DNA of 64,000 nucleotides from NCBI GenBank assembly GCA_012934845.2, contig WNNJ02003506.1, positions 1 through 64,000 on the forward strand, given 5' to 3'. Shown piece by piece: positions 10,975-23,829 of the stretch. How positions within the stretch are numbered: position 1 is the first letter of the stretch; each line of letters starts with the position of its first letter. Position numbers and translations under genes: made by a program. The DNA comes from Pomphorhynchus laevis (lineage: Eukaryota; Acanthocephala; Palaeacanthocephala; Echinorhynchida; Pomphorhynchidae). Below the pieces are notes generated by a model, which did not search any database, was not told the origin of the DNA, and saw only the letters and a list, made by a program, of their open reading frames with translations.

Positions 10975-12590
10975 CATTTGATCCATACGCGAAAGAACAA
11001 CGAAAAACACTGCTAGATGCAGTTTCGTCATCACTATGACTCTTCAGTACCTGTTCCCTCCCACTGCTGAATGCAGAGAACTATCAGACGGCTCCATCAA
11101 AGAATCATGTGAATTATGCACTAGAAAAACTCTAGTGGCATCATCATTGAGTACTTAACCAGCACTACCGCTTCACCAAATGAGATCATTAGCGCAAAAG
11201 GCCTGGCAAATGCCAGCGCAATGTATCTTGTGTATCATCTAACTTATTTTATTAATATCCTAAACCGAAAGTGATACCAATCCGTGTGAATTTTGTTAGT
11301 CATTTTAGCCAGACGCGGAAGAACAACGAAAAACACTGCTAGATGCCGTATCGTCATCACTATGATTTTTCAGTGACAATTCCCTCCCACTGCTGGATTT
11401 AGAGGAAGACTAGCATACGGCACTATCAAAGAACCATATTAAGATGCACTAGAAAACCACTAGTGACATCATCCTTGAGTGCTGAACCAGCACTACCGCT
11501 TCACCTAATAGAATTATTACCGCAAAAACACTGGCAAATGCCAGCGCAAGGTATCATATGTATCATCTAACTTATTTTATTGATATCTCGAAACGAGAAT
11601 TATACAAATCTGTGTGAATTTTGTTAGTCATTTTAGTCAGACGCGGAAGAACAACGATAAACACTGCTAGATGCCGTTTCGTCACAAATATGACTCTTCA
11701 GTACCAGTTCCCTCGCACTGCTGGATGCAGAGGAGGACTAGCATACGGTTCTATCAAAGAATCATGTGAATGATGCGCTAGAAAACCTCTAGTGACATCA
11801 TCATTGAGTGCTGAACCAGCACTCTGCTTTACCAAAGTGGATAACAAGCGCAAAAGCACTGACAAATGCCGGCGCAAGGTATCTTATGTATCAGCTAACT
11901 TATTTTAAAAATATCGCAAAACGAGAATGATACCAATCCATGTGTATTTTGTTAGTCATATTAGCCAGACGCGGAATAATAACGAAAACACTGCTAGATG
12001 CCGTTTCGTCATCACTTTGACTCTTCAGTGTCTGTTCCCTCTCACTGCTTGATGCAGAAGAGGACTAGCAGATGGCTCTATCAAAGAATCCATGTGAATG
12101 ATGCGCTAGAAAACCTGTAGTGACATCATCATTGAGTGCTTAAATAGCACTACCGTTTCACCAAATAGGATCATTAGCGCAAAAGCACTAAAAAATGCCA
12201 GCGCAAGGTATCTTGTGTATCATCTAACTTATGTTATGAATATCTTAAACTGAAAGTGATACCAATCCGTGTGAATTTTGTTAGTCATTTTAGCCAGACG
12301 CGGAAGAACAACGAAAAACACTGCTAGATGCCGTTTCGTCATCACTAAGACCCTTCAGTGCTAGTTCTTTTTACTGCTGGATGCAGAGGAAGACTGGCAG
12401 ACGGATCTATCAAAGAATCATGTGAAGTATGCACTAGAAAACCTAAAGTGACATCATCATTGAGTGCTGATCTAGCACTAGCGCTTCACCAAATAGGATT
12501 ATTGGCGCAAAAGCACTGGCAAACGCCAGCGCATGGTATCTTGTGTTTTATCTAACTTGTTTTATTAATATCTCAAAACGAGAGTGATAC
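10975..12590 (-). repeat. Five-copy ~328 bp satellite with hammerhead-like cores
   Basis: Five head-to-tail monomers. The minus-strand cores are at 11022-11047, 11348-11373, 11676-11701, 12003-12028 and 12333-12358 (spacing 326-330). The core in copy 1 is CTGAAGAG, stem II GTCAT, loop AGTG, ATGAC, then GAAAC. Copies 3 and 4 keep a 4-bp stem II, copy 2 is degraded and copy 5 has a weakened stem. Each monomer also folds into hairpins CACTAGA/TCTAGTG, AGTGCTG/CAGCACT and CTGGC/GCCAG. Small hammerhead-bearing tandem repeats (retrozymes) are known from animal genomes and are linked to Penelope-like elements. The cleavage site and stem I are not convincing, so this is a candidate or a decayed array. 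Confidence 0.75.
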
Positions 12591-12599
12591 CTGCAGTGC

Positions 12600-12740
12600 T
12601 TTTGACAACAGCGGAAGCGTTTCGCTCTAACGGATCATATCAGTTCCGTCACCACAAATAACATCCAAAGGCACATTTACACACTCTTAAACAGTATTCA
12701 AAGATCGAAAAGCATAACTACCCTTAATATGAATCATCAA
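12600..12740. repeat. Dispersed repeat, copy 1
   Basis: Shares with 13055-13190 the order GCGTTTCG.TCTAAC, a CATCC.AAGGCAC-type patch, CACTCTTAAACAGT.TTCAAAG, and CGAAAA..AACTACCCT. About 75-80 percent alike by eye. No coding capacity is seen. Confidence 0.6.
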
Positions 12741-13054
12741 AGAGAATTTAGCGTGCGCATTATGCATGACATTGCGCATTGCTGTTTAACCATGCATCAG
12801 GCACTAAATTCCTTTTAATAGAAATGCTGTTTTACAGGGACACTTTAAAGTGTAAAAATATATAAAATATAATCTGTTGTTACACTTGCCCTGGGACACA
12901 CACCGGCGTACTAAAATAAATTACTGTTTTCCCTACAAGGCGGCAAAAATACTAGGCAGCATTATATATATATCTTCATCATACAAAGAAAAATAACCAA
13001 ATTAGTCTTGTGATATTCAAAGTAGCTGCGTAAGCCCAGTCATTCTATGTGTGA

Positions 13055-13190
13055 CGACAAACTTTAACAAATGCAGACGCGTTTCGATCTAACCGAGCTG
13101 ATCAGTATCGTGACTACATTAATCATCCTAAAGCACTTTACACACTTAAACAGTGTTCAAAGCTCGAAAAACGGAACTACCCTATAGAAT
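13055..13190. repeat. Dispersed repeat, copy 2
   Basis: Partner of 12600-12740 in the same orientation, 455 bp away. Shared blocks include CACTTAAACAGTGTTCAAAG. Confidence 0.6.
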
Positions 13191-13227
13191 TCTCAGAATT
13201 GGCATCACACCAGTATAACGCAGTAAT

Positions 13228-13479
13228 TTGCTTAAACGTCTTAGAAGCGAATTAAAAAATAGAGGCTACACCATGCCACAAATTATAGTTTCACAAAGGA
13301 AGGCGGTATCTAAATGGGAAGCAAACTATAATACTAGAGAATTAGAAGGTAATACTTTTCATATCACTTTTGAAAATAAAGTCGTTCTACCTTTGGATTT
13401 ATTTAAATGCATGACTGCAATTAATGATAAGTTCAAAAACAGTAATGAACAAATCAACATAAAAAATGGTTCGACATAA
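13228..13479 (+). other. Short unrecognised open frame
   Basis: An 83-codon open frame with no ATG at its beginning; the first ATG is at 13273 (MPQIIVSQRKAVSKWEANYN). It is charged and hydrophilic, with no signal or membrane segment. I recognise no family. It may be a fragment of a transposon or a chance frame. Confidence 0.2.
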
Positions 13480-13499
13480 AAAATCACGCAATCTGAAAC

Positions 13500-15700
13500 A
13501 TACATTTGTAAAAACATCTAACCCAGAATAAAATAGAGGATATACATGAAGTGAAATATTAATTATATTATATTAATATTAAAAAATATTTAAAGATATT
13601 TCTTAATATATTTTATCCATAAATATAATTAAATAAAATTGAAATTTACATTTATTTAAATTATATTAAATAAATATTTATAATTCCATTATTATTATTT
13701 ATCAATATTCTTTAGCTAATTACTAAATGTTCGATGTAAATATTAGAATATTCGATTAAAGCTGTATTAAATTGCATCGTTAACAGAGTTACATACATGT
13801 AAAATTTATAATTTATTTTTTATCAACAAATGTCCGTTTAAGCGAACGGTGAAATATTTTCACATTTTGGGCTGTTTATCAAATACATTCAAAGTATTAC
13901 ATATTTATCATTATATATTCCTAAATTAAGTAAATATTCAAATAAAACTATTTTAATATCAACCACATATATTGCTTTAATGTTTAATTAATTATCTAGG
14001 ATATATTTAGCAAATATTTAGGACAAAGAGCCAGATCCGGACTGCTAAGCATTTTTATCCGACCTGCTGCTAGAAGAATAGTCCGTTATCCGTACATCAA
14101 TAACGAGCAAGCATCTAGAAAACTCGATTAGATACGCCCTGAGTAATATAAGCGTTAACATCGATGAACTCGTTGTTCAAGTTCAAAATAATTATTCCCA
14201 TTAATTTTATATTTATAAAGCTGTTTTTGCTTGATCGCAAAATTATTACATTTTACAAATTAGTCTGGTCCTTCAGGTCAGAACATTGTGAAAATATGGC
14301 CCTCAAAGTGCTCAAGCTTGCACATCTTTCTGTTATATAGAGACGGCGTAGCAAGTAACCATCTTAATACATCAGATGTTGATTTTACAAAGTACTGAAG
14401 GAATTTTTCAGTTGAATTCTTTATTCACCTTACTTTAGCTTCATATAATAAGACAGGTCTAGTAAGGATCCAGTATTGTCGAAGTTGTGTAACAACAGGG
14501 GTACACTGATGATATCACCTTGTAGTGATGAGTAGGCATAGCTAAGGTTGAAACGGTCCATTGGGGACTATGTGTCTGTTGTAGGTGCATTATAGGTCAA
14601 GCTTCCCGGCAAAGGTTGTGTGTCTGTTGTAGGCTCATTCTATGTTAAGCTTCCCGACAAAGGTTGCGAAAAATAATGCAGGTTTAAACTTACCTGTTCG
14701 TGTGTAATACCTAAAAAGTAAAGTTAATTCTTTCTTATTTACAACCTCATTATTATTGAATATTTGCCAGCTCACACAAGGTGATTTTACATCGTAAATT
14801 GTTTTGCTACAAAAGATATTTTTTAACGCAAAAATATATTTGTAGCTGTCTAATATTTCTAAAGTAGATTCACGCTATAACATTATGTAAAATGCGATAT
14901 TTTTTAATAAAACGTTTAGCGTTCAAATTCAAAAACGCCGGAGAAACGTAATCCTATTAATTCCAAAAATGTACAAATTACGTAAAAATTTCTTATTGCA
15001 TATTTTACAAAGATAAGTTTTAATCGAGTTTAAACAAATACATACTGTGCTTATTTGAAATTTTATACCAAACAATATATTATTAACATTACAATTATTG
15101 ATACAATCGTGCAATTTCGATCTTCAATTCCAGCGCTATCTGTTCAATAAGTAACTCGAGATAAAAAAATAGACGTTTTTTACCTGTTGTAAACTGAATG
15201 TTCTTAATAATGTGCTGATTGTGCTTCATATTTTTCTGTTTCCTTTGTTTCCGTCGACTTGCTAACAAAATTCTACTTCCAGTATGCCTTCTGCATCTCG
15301 ACAGCTTGGCTAAAAACTAGCAAATTAACAGTCAATCAGCAAACTAGTGAAGAAGTAACTAATGTATTCAACTATAACATAAAGTAAGTAGTAACTCCAA
15401 AAACCTAACTGATAAATGGTAAGCCTTTGAAATCAATAAACCTGAGTAGTTTTAATTTTTGCTATTCTCTATATGTATATTTAAGTTCTAAATATATCTT
15501 TGATATCAAATATTTTTAATATTATCAATAATAAGTTGTTTCTAGTTAAAAAGTTCTCAAGGAATTTAATTACGAAACCCAATTTTCAGAGTGGCAAATG
15601 TGATAATAAATCACTTACAAGCACACAGAGATATAATAAAAAATTAAAATAATGTGTGGTCCAGGAGCCTAAGCGGCTACTATTGATTTTAAATTCATAT
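13500..15700. other. Non-coding AT-rich stretch with small repeats
   Basis: No supported gene. 14571-14618 and 14619-14666 are two direct copies of a 48-bp unit (TGTGTCTGTTGTAGG, then AAGCTTCCCG.CAAAGGTTG). The rest is unique in the window. Confidence 0.5.
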
Positions 15701-15712
15701 GAGTTGCTAAAA

Positions 15713-15716
<4 letters not shown>

Positions 15717-15757
<41 letters not shown>
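15717..15757. repeat. (TA)n microsatellite, left of Penelope element
   Basis: About 20 TA units directly left of the Penelope element's 3' region. A matching tract lies on its other side at 17787-17838. Confidence 0.95.
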
Positions 15758-15759
15758 CT

Positions 15760-17783
15760 AAGGATAAAAAGAAACCGACACAGACACAGTTTTTTTAATT
15801 ATTTATTGTGTACTTTACAACAACGTTTCGACAAAATGTCTTCTTCAGGTATAAGTTCAATTCAATTAATCAACCCGAATAATATAGTTCAATTCAATTA
15901 ATCAACCCGAATAATACAAGCAGTTGCGAAAATTAATGATTTATTTAAGACGTTTCGGCGATTAAGCCTTTGTCAATCTAAAATACAAGCAATACAAAAT
16001 ACAAATCTCAATATATACATGCTCAACTATGTTATGTCTTTCCACCTAAAAAGATAATTATCATTACATCCGTATGGTTCATCTGAAAATAGATATCCTA
16101 CTAATTGTTGTTCTCGAAACATTCTTTCTTTATTATCTTTAATGTCACTCTCTATTACAACATATTCCATTGCATCGTCATTCCCATGAGAGAGCATATT
16201 GGAAATTGCACCGTCCATCGCCTTTGTTTTTGTATTGTGATCGTCTCAAGTTAAGGCGGCGTGCTAATGTTTGTGACGTCTGCCCAACATATTGGACATT
16301 GCAATTAGCTTTTTTACATGTTGCAATGTATATGTTGTTAGCGCTTTTACAGTTTTGTTTGCCTTTAATTTTAAATATGGCTCCAGTTTTTGAGCTTACT
16401 ATGACGTTTGTGCTATTTATTTTGGTACAAGACGTGCACCTTTTGTCATTACATGGCGCACACCCATTATGCCTAGCTGTGTAATGATGCGTGTTAAATT
16501 TAGATTTTAACAAAATTCTTGATATTTTATTGTTTGCTTTAAAGGCAACTCTCATGTCCTTGTGTAGTTCTTCGTATTCTGTGTTATTAATTAGATTTTG
16601 AATGTGTTTGACAGCTGGATGAAAGTCGACACTCATAAACATTGGCTTTACTTTGTTCTCATCTCTTTTTCTTTTTACTAATTCTTCACGTCGTATATGT
16701 CTGACTTTATTCACTTGATTATCGATCATTCGTCTGCCATATCCTCTTGATATAAACTGACAAATCAAATCACCTATATGGCGCTCGAATTCTTTATCAT
16801 CACTACATACTCTTTTGATTCTTAATGCGTGATTGTATATGATATTCCTTTTAATCGAATGTGGATGTGAACTGGTGAAATGAAGATGAAGAGGTGGCGA
16901 CTCGGGTTTCCTGTAATAAGTCGTTTTGAATACATTTTCGTCTTTGTAGATTGTCACATCCAAAAAATTCACAGAATAGCCTTCATCAAAAGTGACATTC
17001 AAAGGTGAACTATTGTTCATGTAACGCTTAAATGACTCTAAATTGTCATTTGTGTCGGGCCATACGAAAAATATATCATCGATATATCTACAATATGACA
17101 TCGGTTTTATGTTTCCATATGATAACCATTCTTTCTCTATCTCTGACATGTATATTATGGCTAATGTCGGCGCAAACGGAGTACCCATGGCCGTACCTTG
17201 CATTTGAAGATAAAACTGTCCGTTAAACTCACAAACATTGTTTTTTAAAATTACTGCTGCCGATTTCAGTATAAAGTTCTTTTTCTTATACGACCAATCT
17301 GTCTTGCCCATTATATTGCTTATTGCCTCCAAAGCACTTTCTGTAGGTATACTTGTATACAGACTTTGGATGTCTGCTGTAATCAAAATACTATTCATTG
17401 GCCATTTAAGCCTTTCCTCTTCAAAGCGGCGTATGAACTCATTTGTTGATCCTATGTGGCATGGAACGTGTGCCAAAAGTGGTTTCAACTGATTATCTAT
17501 GTAACGCGATAGATGCTCAGTTGGTGTGCCTAAACAGCTGATTATCGGTCTGCCAATATATGGTCGTGAAAGCTTGTGCACTTTTGGAAGCATGTAGAAT
17601 GTACCAAACATAGGATTTTTCTGTATTAAATTATCAAATTCCTGAGCATCAATCTCTTGTTTGGAGGTGCTAATCGCAAGATGCTCAACAACCTCGGCTT
17701 GGCATATATTAAGTTGCTCTCTGGATATGTTTGTGTACGTTGGTTCCACTAGCTGGCGTTGTGCTTCTTTTACGTATTCGTCC

Positions 17784-17786
<3 letters not shown>
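15760..17786 (-). mobile_element. Penelope element with C-terminal GIY-YIG, nearly complete
   Basis: Coding part 17785-16027 plus a 3' region (16020-15760). The 3' region has two CGTTTCG-type motifs (CAACGTTTCGACAAAATGTC and GACGTTTCGGCG), commonly seen at Penelope ends, and a 36-bp direct repeat (15857-15922, TTCAATTAATCAACCCGAAT). It is bounded by TA microsatellites on both sides, which may be the insertion target or a consequence of it. Much better preserved than the Naiad-like relics. Confidence 0.85.
16027..17785 (-). pseudogene. Penelope polyprotein: RT plus GIY-YIG endonuclease
   Basis: The main frame (17785-16178, 535 residues) carries the RT: GRPIISCLGTPTEHLSRYID (about residue 77), TADIQSLYTSIP (motif A, ~135), GTAMGTPFAPTLA (motif B, ~196), CRYIDDIFFVW (motif C, ~233) and VNFLDVTIY. 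It is followed by a cysteine cluster (GCAPCNDKRCTSC) and a GIY-YIG core (IYIATC, then VQYVGQTSQTLARRLN, ~483-510). The domain's last part (ERMFREQQLVGYLF) lies in another frame at 16218-16027, so there is one frameshift near 16200. The ATG at 17785 abuts the TA tract, so the N-terminus may be short by some residues. The RT uses the nuclease for target-primed integration. It is probably inactive now. Confidence 0.85.

Positions 17787-17838
<52 letters not shown>
17787..17838. repeat. (TA)n microsatellite, right of Penelope element
   Basis: About 25 TA units immediately upstream of the Penelope start codon. Confidence 0.95.
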
Positions 17839-17839
<1 letters not shown>

Positions 17840-17840
<1 letters not shown>

Positions 17841-18639
17841 ACAAATTATTATATTAATGCATAAATTATTATATTAATGTATAAATTAATGTAATCTTAG
17901 TCTCTATAACTTAATTTGTAAAAATTGATTTTTATATTTTCAACTGTAATATAATTTGCTACTCTGCAAGTAAAGTAGCGAATATTATAATAACGAATTT
18001 TTATTTTATAAATAAAATAATTAAATTATGATTAATATAACATAATTAGTATATTTTAATTGCAATTTTCCGAAGTATTTACGAACCTAGATTAATTGTT
18101 AAGTTAGTTGAATATGAACCGTAAATATTACTTCCAGTTGCAAATATTGTGATGTGTCTACGCTTAGTAATATTAACATGTTTCTAAATAGAACAAAAGC
18201 TCAATGTATGTATTCATATTTACAAAGTATGGTAAAGTAAAATACCAAAAATAACAGAAAATATAAGAAAACATATTCATCTACACTAGAAAAATATTCC
18301 GACTTTTAACTAATTATATATGACAGTCAGTAATCAAATTTACGATTACTACCTGTCATTATCGGAAATATCATTACATAGAATTTTACAATACAGTTTA
18401 TGTATATTGATTATAATTTAATTAAGTTGCATACAAATCAGATCAAATAACTGAGATTACGTATTTTATAACATAATTGTATCAATATCCATATTTGTGC
18501 AAATAACATATTTGTATCAATATCTAAGAAAAGTTTATTTATGCAAATAACATATTTGAAACATCAATGAATAAATTATATTTATTTAATATTTATTTTT
18601 TAATAATATTGTTAATAATAAAATAATTTTTTCAAATAA
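17840..18639. other. AT-rich stretch without genes
   Basis: No open frame of note. It contains a short duplicated ATAAATTATTATATTAATG (17850-17882) and AT-rich simple sequence. Nothing else recognised. Confidence 0.5.
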
Positions 18640-21415
18640 TACAAACCAAGGTTCCCGCAACTGGGCCTTATAAAAAGAGTTAATAATATTTAAAAATTTG
18701 TGTAAAATTGTCTCGTTAATACTTCTTTAAATATTAGTTCGTTAGAACTTATTGTAATACGCAACCAACGGTCTTACCGAAAGTGGATCTGGCAGATCGA
18801 AGAATCATAGAAGCCGACCTTGCCATAAACATACCGAAACTTGATCTTAAATCTTCAATGCAAGTACTGTAGGTTCGTTGAACTTTCGATGACTGTAATT
18901 TCGCCATTCGCTTAAAGATTAATTGTGCTTCACTACTTATTGCACCATTACATGTTACGATAAATGGATAAAAGGTTGCATCTTCAAACTTTGATACACG
19001 TTCGTCATATTTCGCTATTTTACGACTTGAGTGGTAGCTAAAGTGCGACTGAGGAACTCCAGAGCAATACGACTGAGCAAAATTGTTGAAGGTAAATATG
19101 TCTATAAGAGACCGCTCCATCTAATCGCCAAACAACCCCCAACATTCGATATCTATTCGGCCCCGACAGTTTTTTCGCCACAAAGTCTCGTACCATATTA
19201 TGTCTTATTGTCGGCAATTCATCTGCCTGACATGAAAGACAATGTCTCATATCGAATTTTTGACCACAGGTGCAGTTAACTGGCGGATTTGGGGGGGGGT
19301 CCCAACCATATCTAATAGCAAGTACGTCTTGGAACTGTCGCAATTCGAAATTTCGTTTTAGCATGGATATAAGTTTAGCTGACAACCAATTCGATGTTCC
19401 TGGTAACCTTAGATAACTTAGCAAAGGTGATTCTGTCAGAATTTGTATATCTCTAATTTTTATTTTGCTGTTAATTTCTTTTCTCTTTCTTATGGATGCA
19501 GCAACGTTAGTTTGAACAATTTTCAGATCATCGATACCCAGCTGTTGCAAGAGAGGATTACACATTTCTCGTGAGTAGGAAAAGCTACCATCTGAATCGA
19601 TCATAGGGTCTCGGATTCTTAGACCTCCTTGACTTTTAGGTAAGGTAAGAAGTTGCGCATGATAGTCTGTTATTTCTATTCATGTTATAGTCGAATAAGC
19701 TGTTTCCAAATTATCCTCGAAAGTTCGATATAATTGTGTTCAGTACTTTTAATCGTTCTTTGTATATAAGACCATTTTGACTGGAGCGATTGCGTTAAGG
19801 CTATATAAGCTGCATGAGGGTCTATTTTAGCAACTTCAGTCAGATTTCTAACCAAAGTTATCCATGAATCAACTTTGTATTTAATGAATGTGTATATGAA
19901 AGTGACGCTTCCTATTGCTGAGCCGAGTATATGAGTTCTTTCGGATAATATTTCTAATCCATATTTCCAAAAAATAGAGGTTTATGAGATACATTTTCTG
20001 CATGCTCGACGATTTGACATTTTTTTCTTGTTTAAGAGGAAACCATATTTATATGCCTCATCGTTCATTAATTTTCAACACTTTTTCAAGATTTTCTACT
20101 GTGCCCACACAATTTGCGTCGTCTGCATACCATCTGTGTTACTTCAGGTATCAATGACTTTATCATTTTTATAAGTGGTATAGATGCAGAAGCGAATGCC
20201 AGCATAACTATAAGATCACCTTGAGTGAATCCTTCTTTTGAATAAATTATTTCATCACTTACACTTAGTGTTGTATAGTTCGTATAAAGATTTCTTAACA
20301 GTGCTGGCATTGAAGGACATACGAATTCTATAGTTTCTAATGCTAATTTTCTGTTAATGCAATTGAATGCGTTCGAGGCGTCTAGCTGTAAAATTGCTGA
20401 CTCGGTAGACTGTTGGAATAATTCTGATATAGAGTGAACTGCAGCTTCGACTCCACACCGTTGACTGGAGCATAATTGATCAATGCCTTACACTGATTGC
20501 ATATCTTCGCTTATTCGACTGCATTGTACCTTACCAATTATTCTTCTCGTCACGTCACTAATTCCAATTGGTCGTACACCGGATTTTTGTCTACAGGAAT
20601 TAAGAGACATGCTGTAAAAGCGTTGAGTGAATCTGCTGCCAGTGATTCTGTAGCAATGAGTTTTGCAAAGTTGGCTAAACTTTCGGCTAATTTTGTTGAA
20701 CTTTGACCGAAGGTTCCTAGGAGTAACCTCCAATGGTGTGCATCCATGCCAGACGGACCTGCGGATCCGTAAGTGCGTCGACTGGCAGAAAAAAATTTCA
20801 TTTATTGATATCGATTGAAATCGAATTGGATGATGATTTATTCGTCCGGGGACTGGCTCTTCAAGCAATGAATCCGGACATATATTCCTAGGGTTTGGAT
20901 GTAGTTCTTCAAGTTTTTCTTTAACAGTCTTTTCCTCTATCTTGTCTTCTAGAGAAAGTATCTTCGACTCTGATTCTGGATTTGACAAAAGATGCATATC
21001 TGATCCGATTTTTCCCAAGTGCATTAAATTACAGAATCTTTTAATCCAATTTTGGGCACAGTTAGATTTAGATGTAATTCGATGAACAAATTCGGCTTAG
21101 AGAAAACTGGCTTCCCTGTATAATTTATCCACCGGATGGTCTTGCCACAGCATCAATCGTCTTTGCATATTGGATCTTTTAGTTTTACAGTTAGTATTTT
21201 CTGTTCGTTGAAGAACCAATTGGCAAAGAACAGCAATTGATTTTAGAACAAAAGACATCTCGGTTGGTGAGTCAGTAGCCTTCTGATAGGGATCACTAAG
21301 AGTGTCGACAAAAGTAAAAGTAACATTACATTTTGTAAGGCTGTATAAGTTCGGTTGCCATTTTATAACTTCGTTGTAAATGGATTCGATAGATGATTCG
21401 AGATCTTGTTTTATA
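18640..21415 (-). pseudogene. RT-RLE retrotransposon Fam8, old broken copy
   Basis: On the minus strand from about 21415 the order is: the pre-RT segment (SIESIYNEVIKWQPNLYSL near 21390); KLEELHPNPRN (21024-20488 frame); the RT start SAGPSGMDAHHWRLLLGTFG (20801-20550); motif B EGFTQGD (near 20220); the finger CTCGQKFDMRHCLSC with IRHNMVRDFV (19604-19038 frame); and the RLE tail with SSRKIAKYDERVSKFE (19120-18749). The 3'-UTR stem-loop GGCCC, AGTTGC, GGGAACC is at 18667-18650. The pieces are spread over several frames with many breaks, and the 5' CXC end is missing. Related to, but clearly different from, the other families. Confidence 0.8.
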
Positions 21416-23720
21416 TCTTTTAAAAACGATAAATCTCCAAGAAGAAACGTAAAGAGAATAGGGCCAAGTACATAACTTAGAGTTACACCACAAGAGAGAG
21501 GAGATAAAGGAGAACACCTTTATTCAGAATGGACAGAACATGATCGAGTGAAAAGATACGAATAGAACCAAGCCAAGGTAGACGAAGAGAAGTCATAATT
21601 ATTGCGAAGACGAGAAATAATGATTTTGTGATCGACAATGCCGAAATGTTAATGAAAGATCGAGCAATATCACCAAACCATAAAGTCCCTTGTCACAAGC
21701 AAATGGCAGATCAGAAAATACTGTATGACATGCTAGTTCGGTGGAATGATTGGAGTGAAAAGCAGATTCAAAAGAAGGGTATAGCTGCGATGAATAGAGA
21801 TACGTGTTAATCTGATCTAAGACAAGGTATTCAAGAATTTTAGATAAGGTTAGTAGAATTGAAATTGGGCGACAAGATTAAGGAACATATGGTTGTGATA
21901 GATATTTTTAAGTAGGGGACGAACAATGGTCGCTTTCCAAAGAACATGAAATATTTCATTCCGAATCGACGAGTTAAAGAAGTTAGTCAGAAAAGGTGTG
22001 AAATTAGTGGACAATAATTTGAGAATTCGAGTATGGATGGCATCTGCAGGAGATGACATACAGTTTGACGAAATAAGAAGGCAAGATACCTCATCTTCAG
22101 ATACCGCAAGTAGGTAAAAGAGCTCAGGGATACGAATAGACGTGATACAAGCAGTTTGTGAAAGGACCATCATCGAATAGATAAGAGAAATTGTTTTTAA
22201 AATTCGGAGAATTGAGAAGGATCAAGAGTGTAGATTATCATGATTGTTAAGTTGTATGACAGTCATCGTTGCTGCAACCGGAATTGTAGACATAATTGTG
22301 CGTGCGATTATTCATGCATAATTGTGCCAGCAGCCAAGCACAGTGACTTGATGTCATGCATATGTATTGATGAAATAATGCATTGTTTTTAACTCTACAT
22401 AAACCTGCAACGTTTGGCAAGAACCAGTTTTTCATCGTATTCATTCAACATGCCAGATACGACCGATAAACGAGAAAGTAGAAAATTGAGTTTTCCATTT
22501 ATTTCGAGAACAAGTATTGGAATCCAGTTTGTTTCGCCAAAAACTGTCTTAGAATACAGAAGTTGCAAAGTGTTGATTACGATAAACAAAGGAGTCAAGT
22601 GCTGAAAATAGTCTGAGATAGCGATGATAAGATCTGAAAGATTGACACAGGAGGTGTTTTGATTGCACACACTCAGAGTCGAACCGTGCTGCACGATATT
22701 AACGTGATTGAGAAAAAGTGCTAAGGGAAAGAATTTCATCGAGGATATAGCAAAATAAATAGTTAAAGAGGGTACACAAGTAATTGGGGATTGGTAGATA
22801 GAAGAAGGATGCATTAACGGGGAGAGATTGATATGAGAGCGAAGAAGGGAAAGATCGAAGAATTTCCAAGAACGACACATTATATTTTTTCAGAAACATT
22901 GATTATTAACAAAGGAAGAGAAAATGTAACAAGGAAGTGGTCAGATAGAACAGGATCAGATATACACAATAAAGAAGGTAAGACAAGACGCGAAGGTAGG
23001 CAACAATATCGAGAGTACCGCCAAGAATATGGGTAGCAGAAGAATAATGCTAATATATGATTTGAAAATCATGATCATTAAATATAGAAATCGTCTTTAG
23101 GGTATTGGAATCACAAGGACCGTCTAAGCGACAATTTATATCACTTAGTACAACACAAGGTAAACCGGTGAGGAAGATGAAAGAATGTAAGTTTGCCAGT
23201 TCACAGAAAAAAATTTTTGAGTGATGAGATGATTCTGGTAGATAGAATAAGTCGATATAGAGAAACAACGAGCCGGCTTTTACACGGAATTCACTTAATT
23301 CGAAAGTATCAGGAACAAATGACAACGATAACGATTGAGACGGATACTGATGGTGACATAAAGCTATAATAACACCTTGGTTAATTGATATAGTTTAAGT
23401 AAAATATAGTTGACGAGCCTTATCAACCGCAGAAAGGCTTGAAGCGCGGAGGTGTTTAATGGAATAATTATTCTGATCAACGTGCCAAGATTCGGTTAAA
23501 CACAATACATCCAAAGATTTATGAAAGAAAAGATCATATACTGAATCAACATTTACTAAGAAAGCGAACATTTGATTTACTGAAGATTTATCTACATACT
23601 TACGCTTCATAAGATGTGGATGTTAAAGCCCATTTATACTAAACAGTCGAGCCATCAACTGTCTACTTCGCATGACCTACTGACGGTTAGAGGATGATAA
23701 GTTACTATAAAGGAGATTCC
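21416..23720 (-). pseudogene. Degraded APE-type LINE (LINE beta)
   Basis: The minus strand shows an AP-like endonuclease N-terminus SLDVLCLTESWHVDQNN (23610-23395), its later part with VVLSDINCRLDG and FNDHDFQIIY (23325-23050), a long linker (22880-22395) and a weak pre-RT segment (22173-21850). The RT core is lost or unreadable; the element ends where Fam8 begins. The TESWH and xDxN patterns fit the CR1/L2/Kiri side of LINEs. Many frame breaks. Confidence 0.5.
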
Positions 23721-23829
23721 ACTTTGATTCAATCAGAGTGGCGTGCTTCCAGGCAGCTTTACAACTTTCCCTTTGTAGGAAATTCAAGTTTGAACTGATT
23801 TAATTCATACCTTTCATAGCAAGCTTCGA

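Noticed and set aside
13228-13479. Small host gene
   Set aside because: No ATG at the beginning of the open frame, no homology recognised and no promoter or splice context; kept only as a low-confidence frame.
16170-16484. Hydrophobic plus-strand frame of 104 codons
   Set aside because: Antisense shadow of the Penelope GIY-YIG region.
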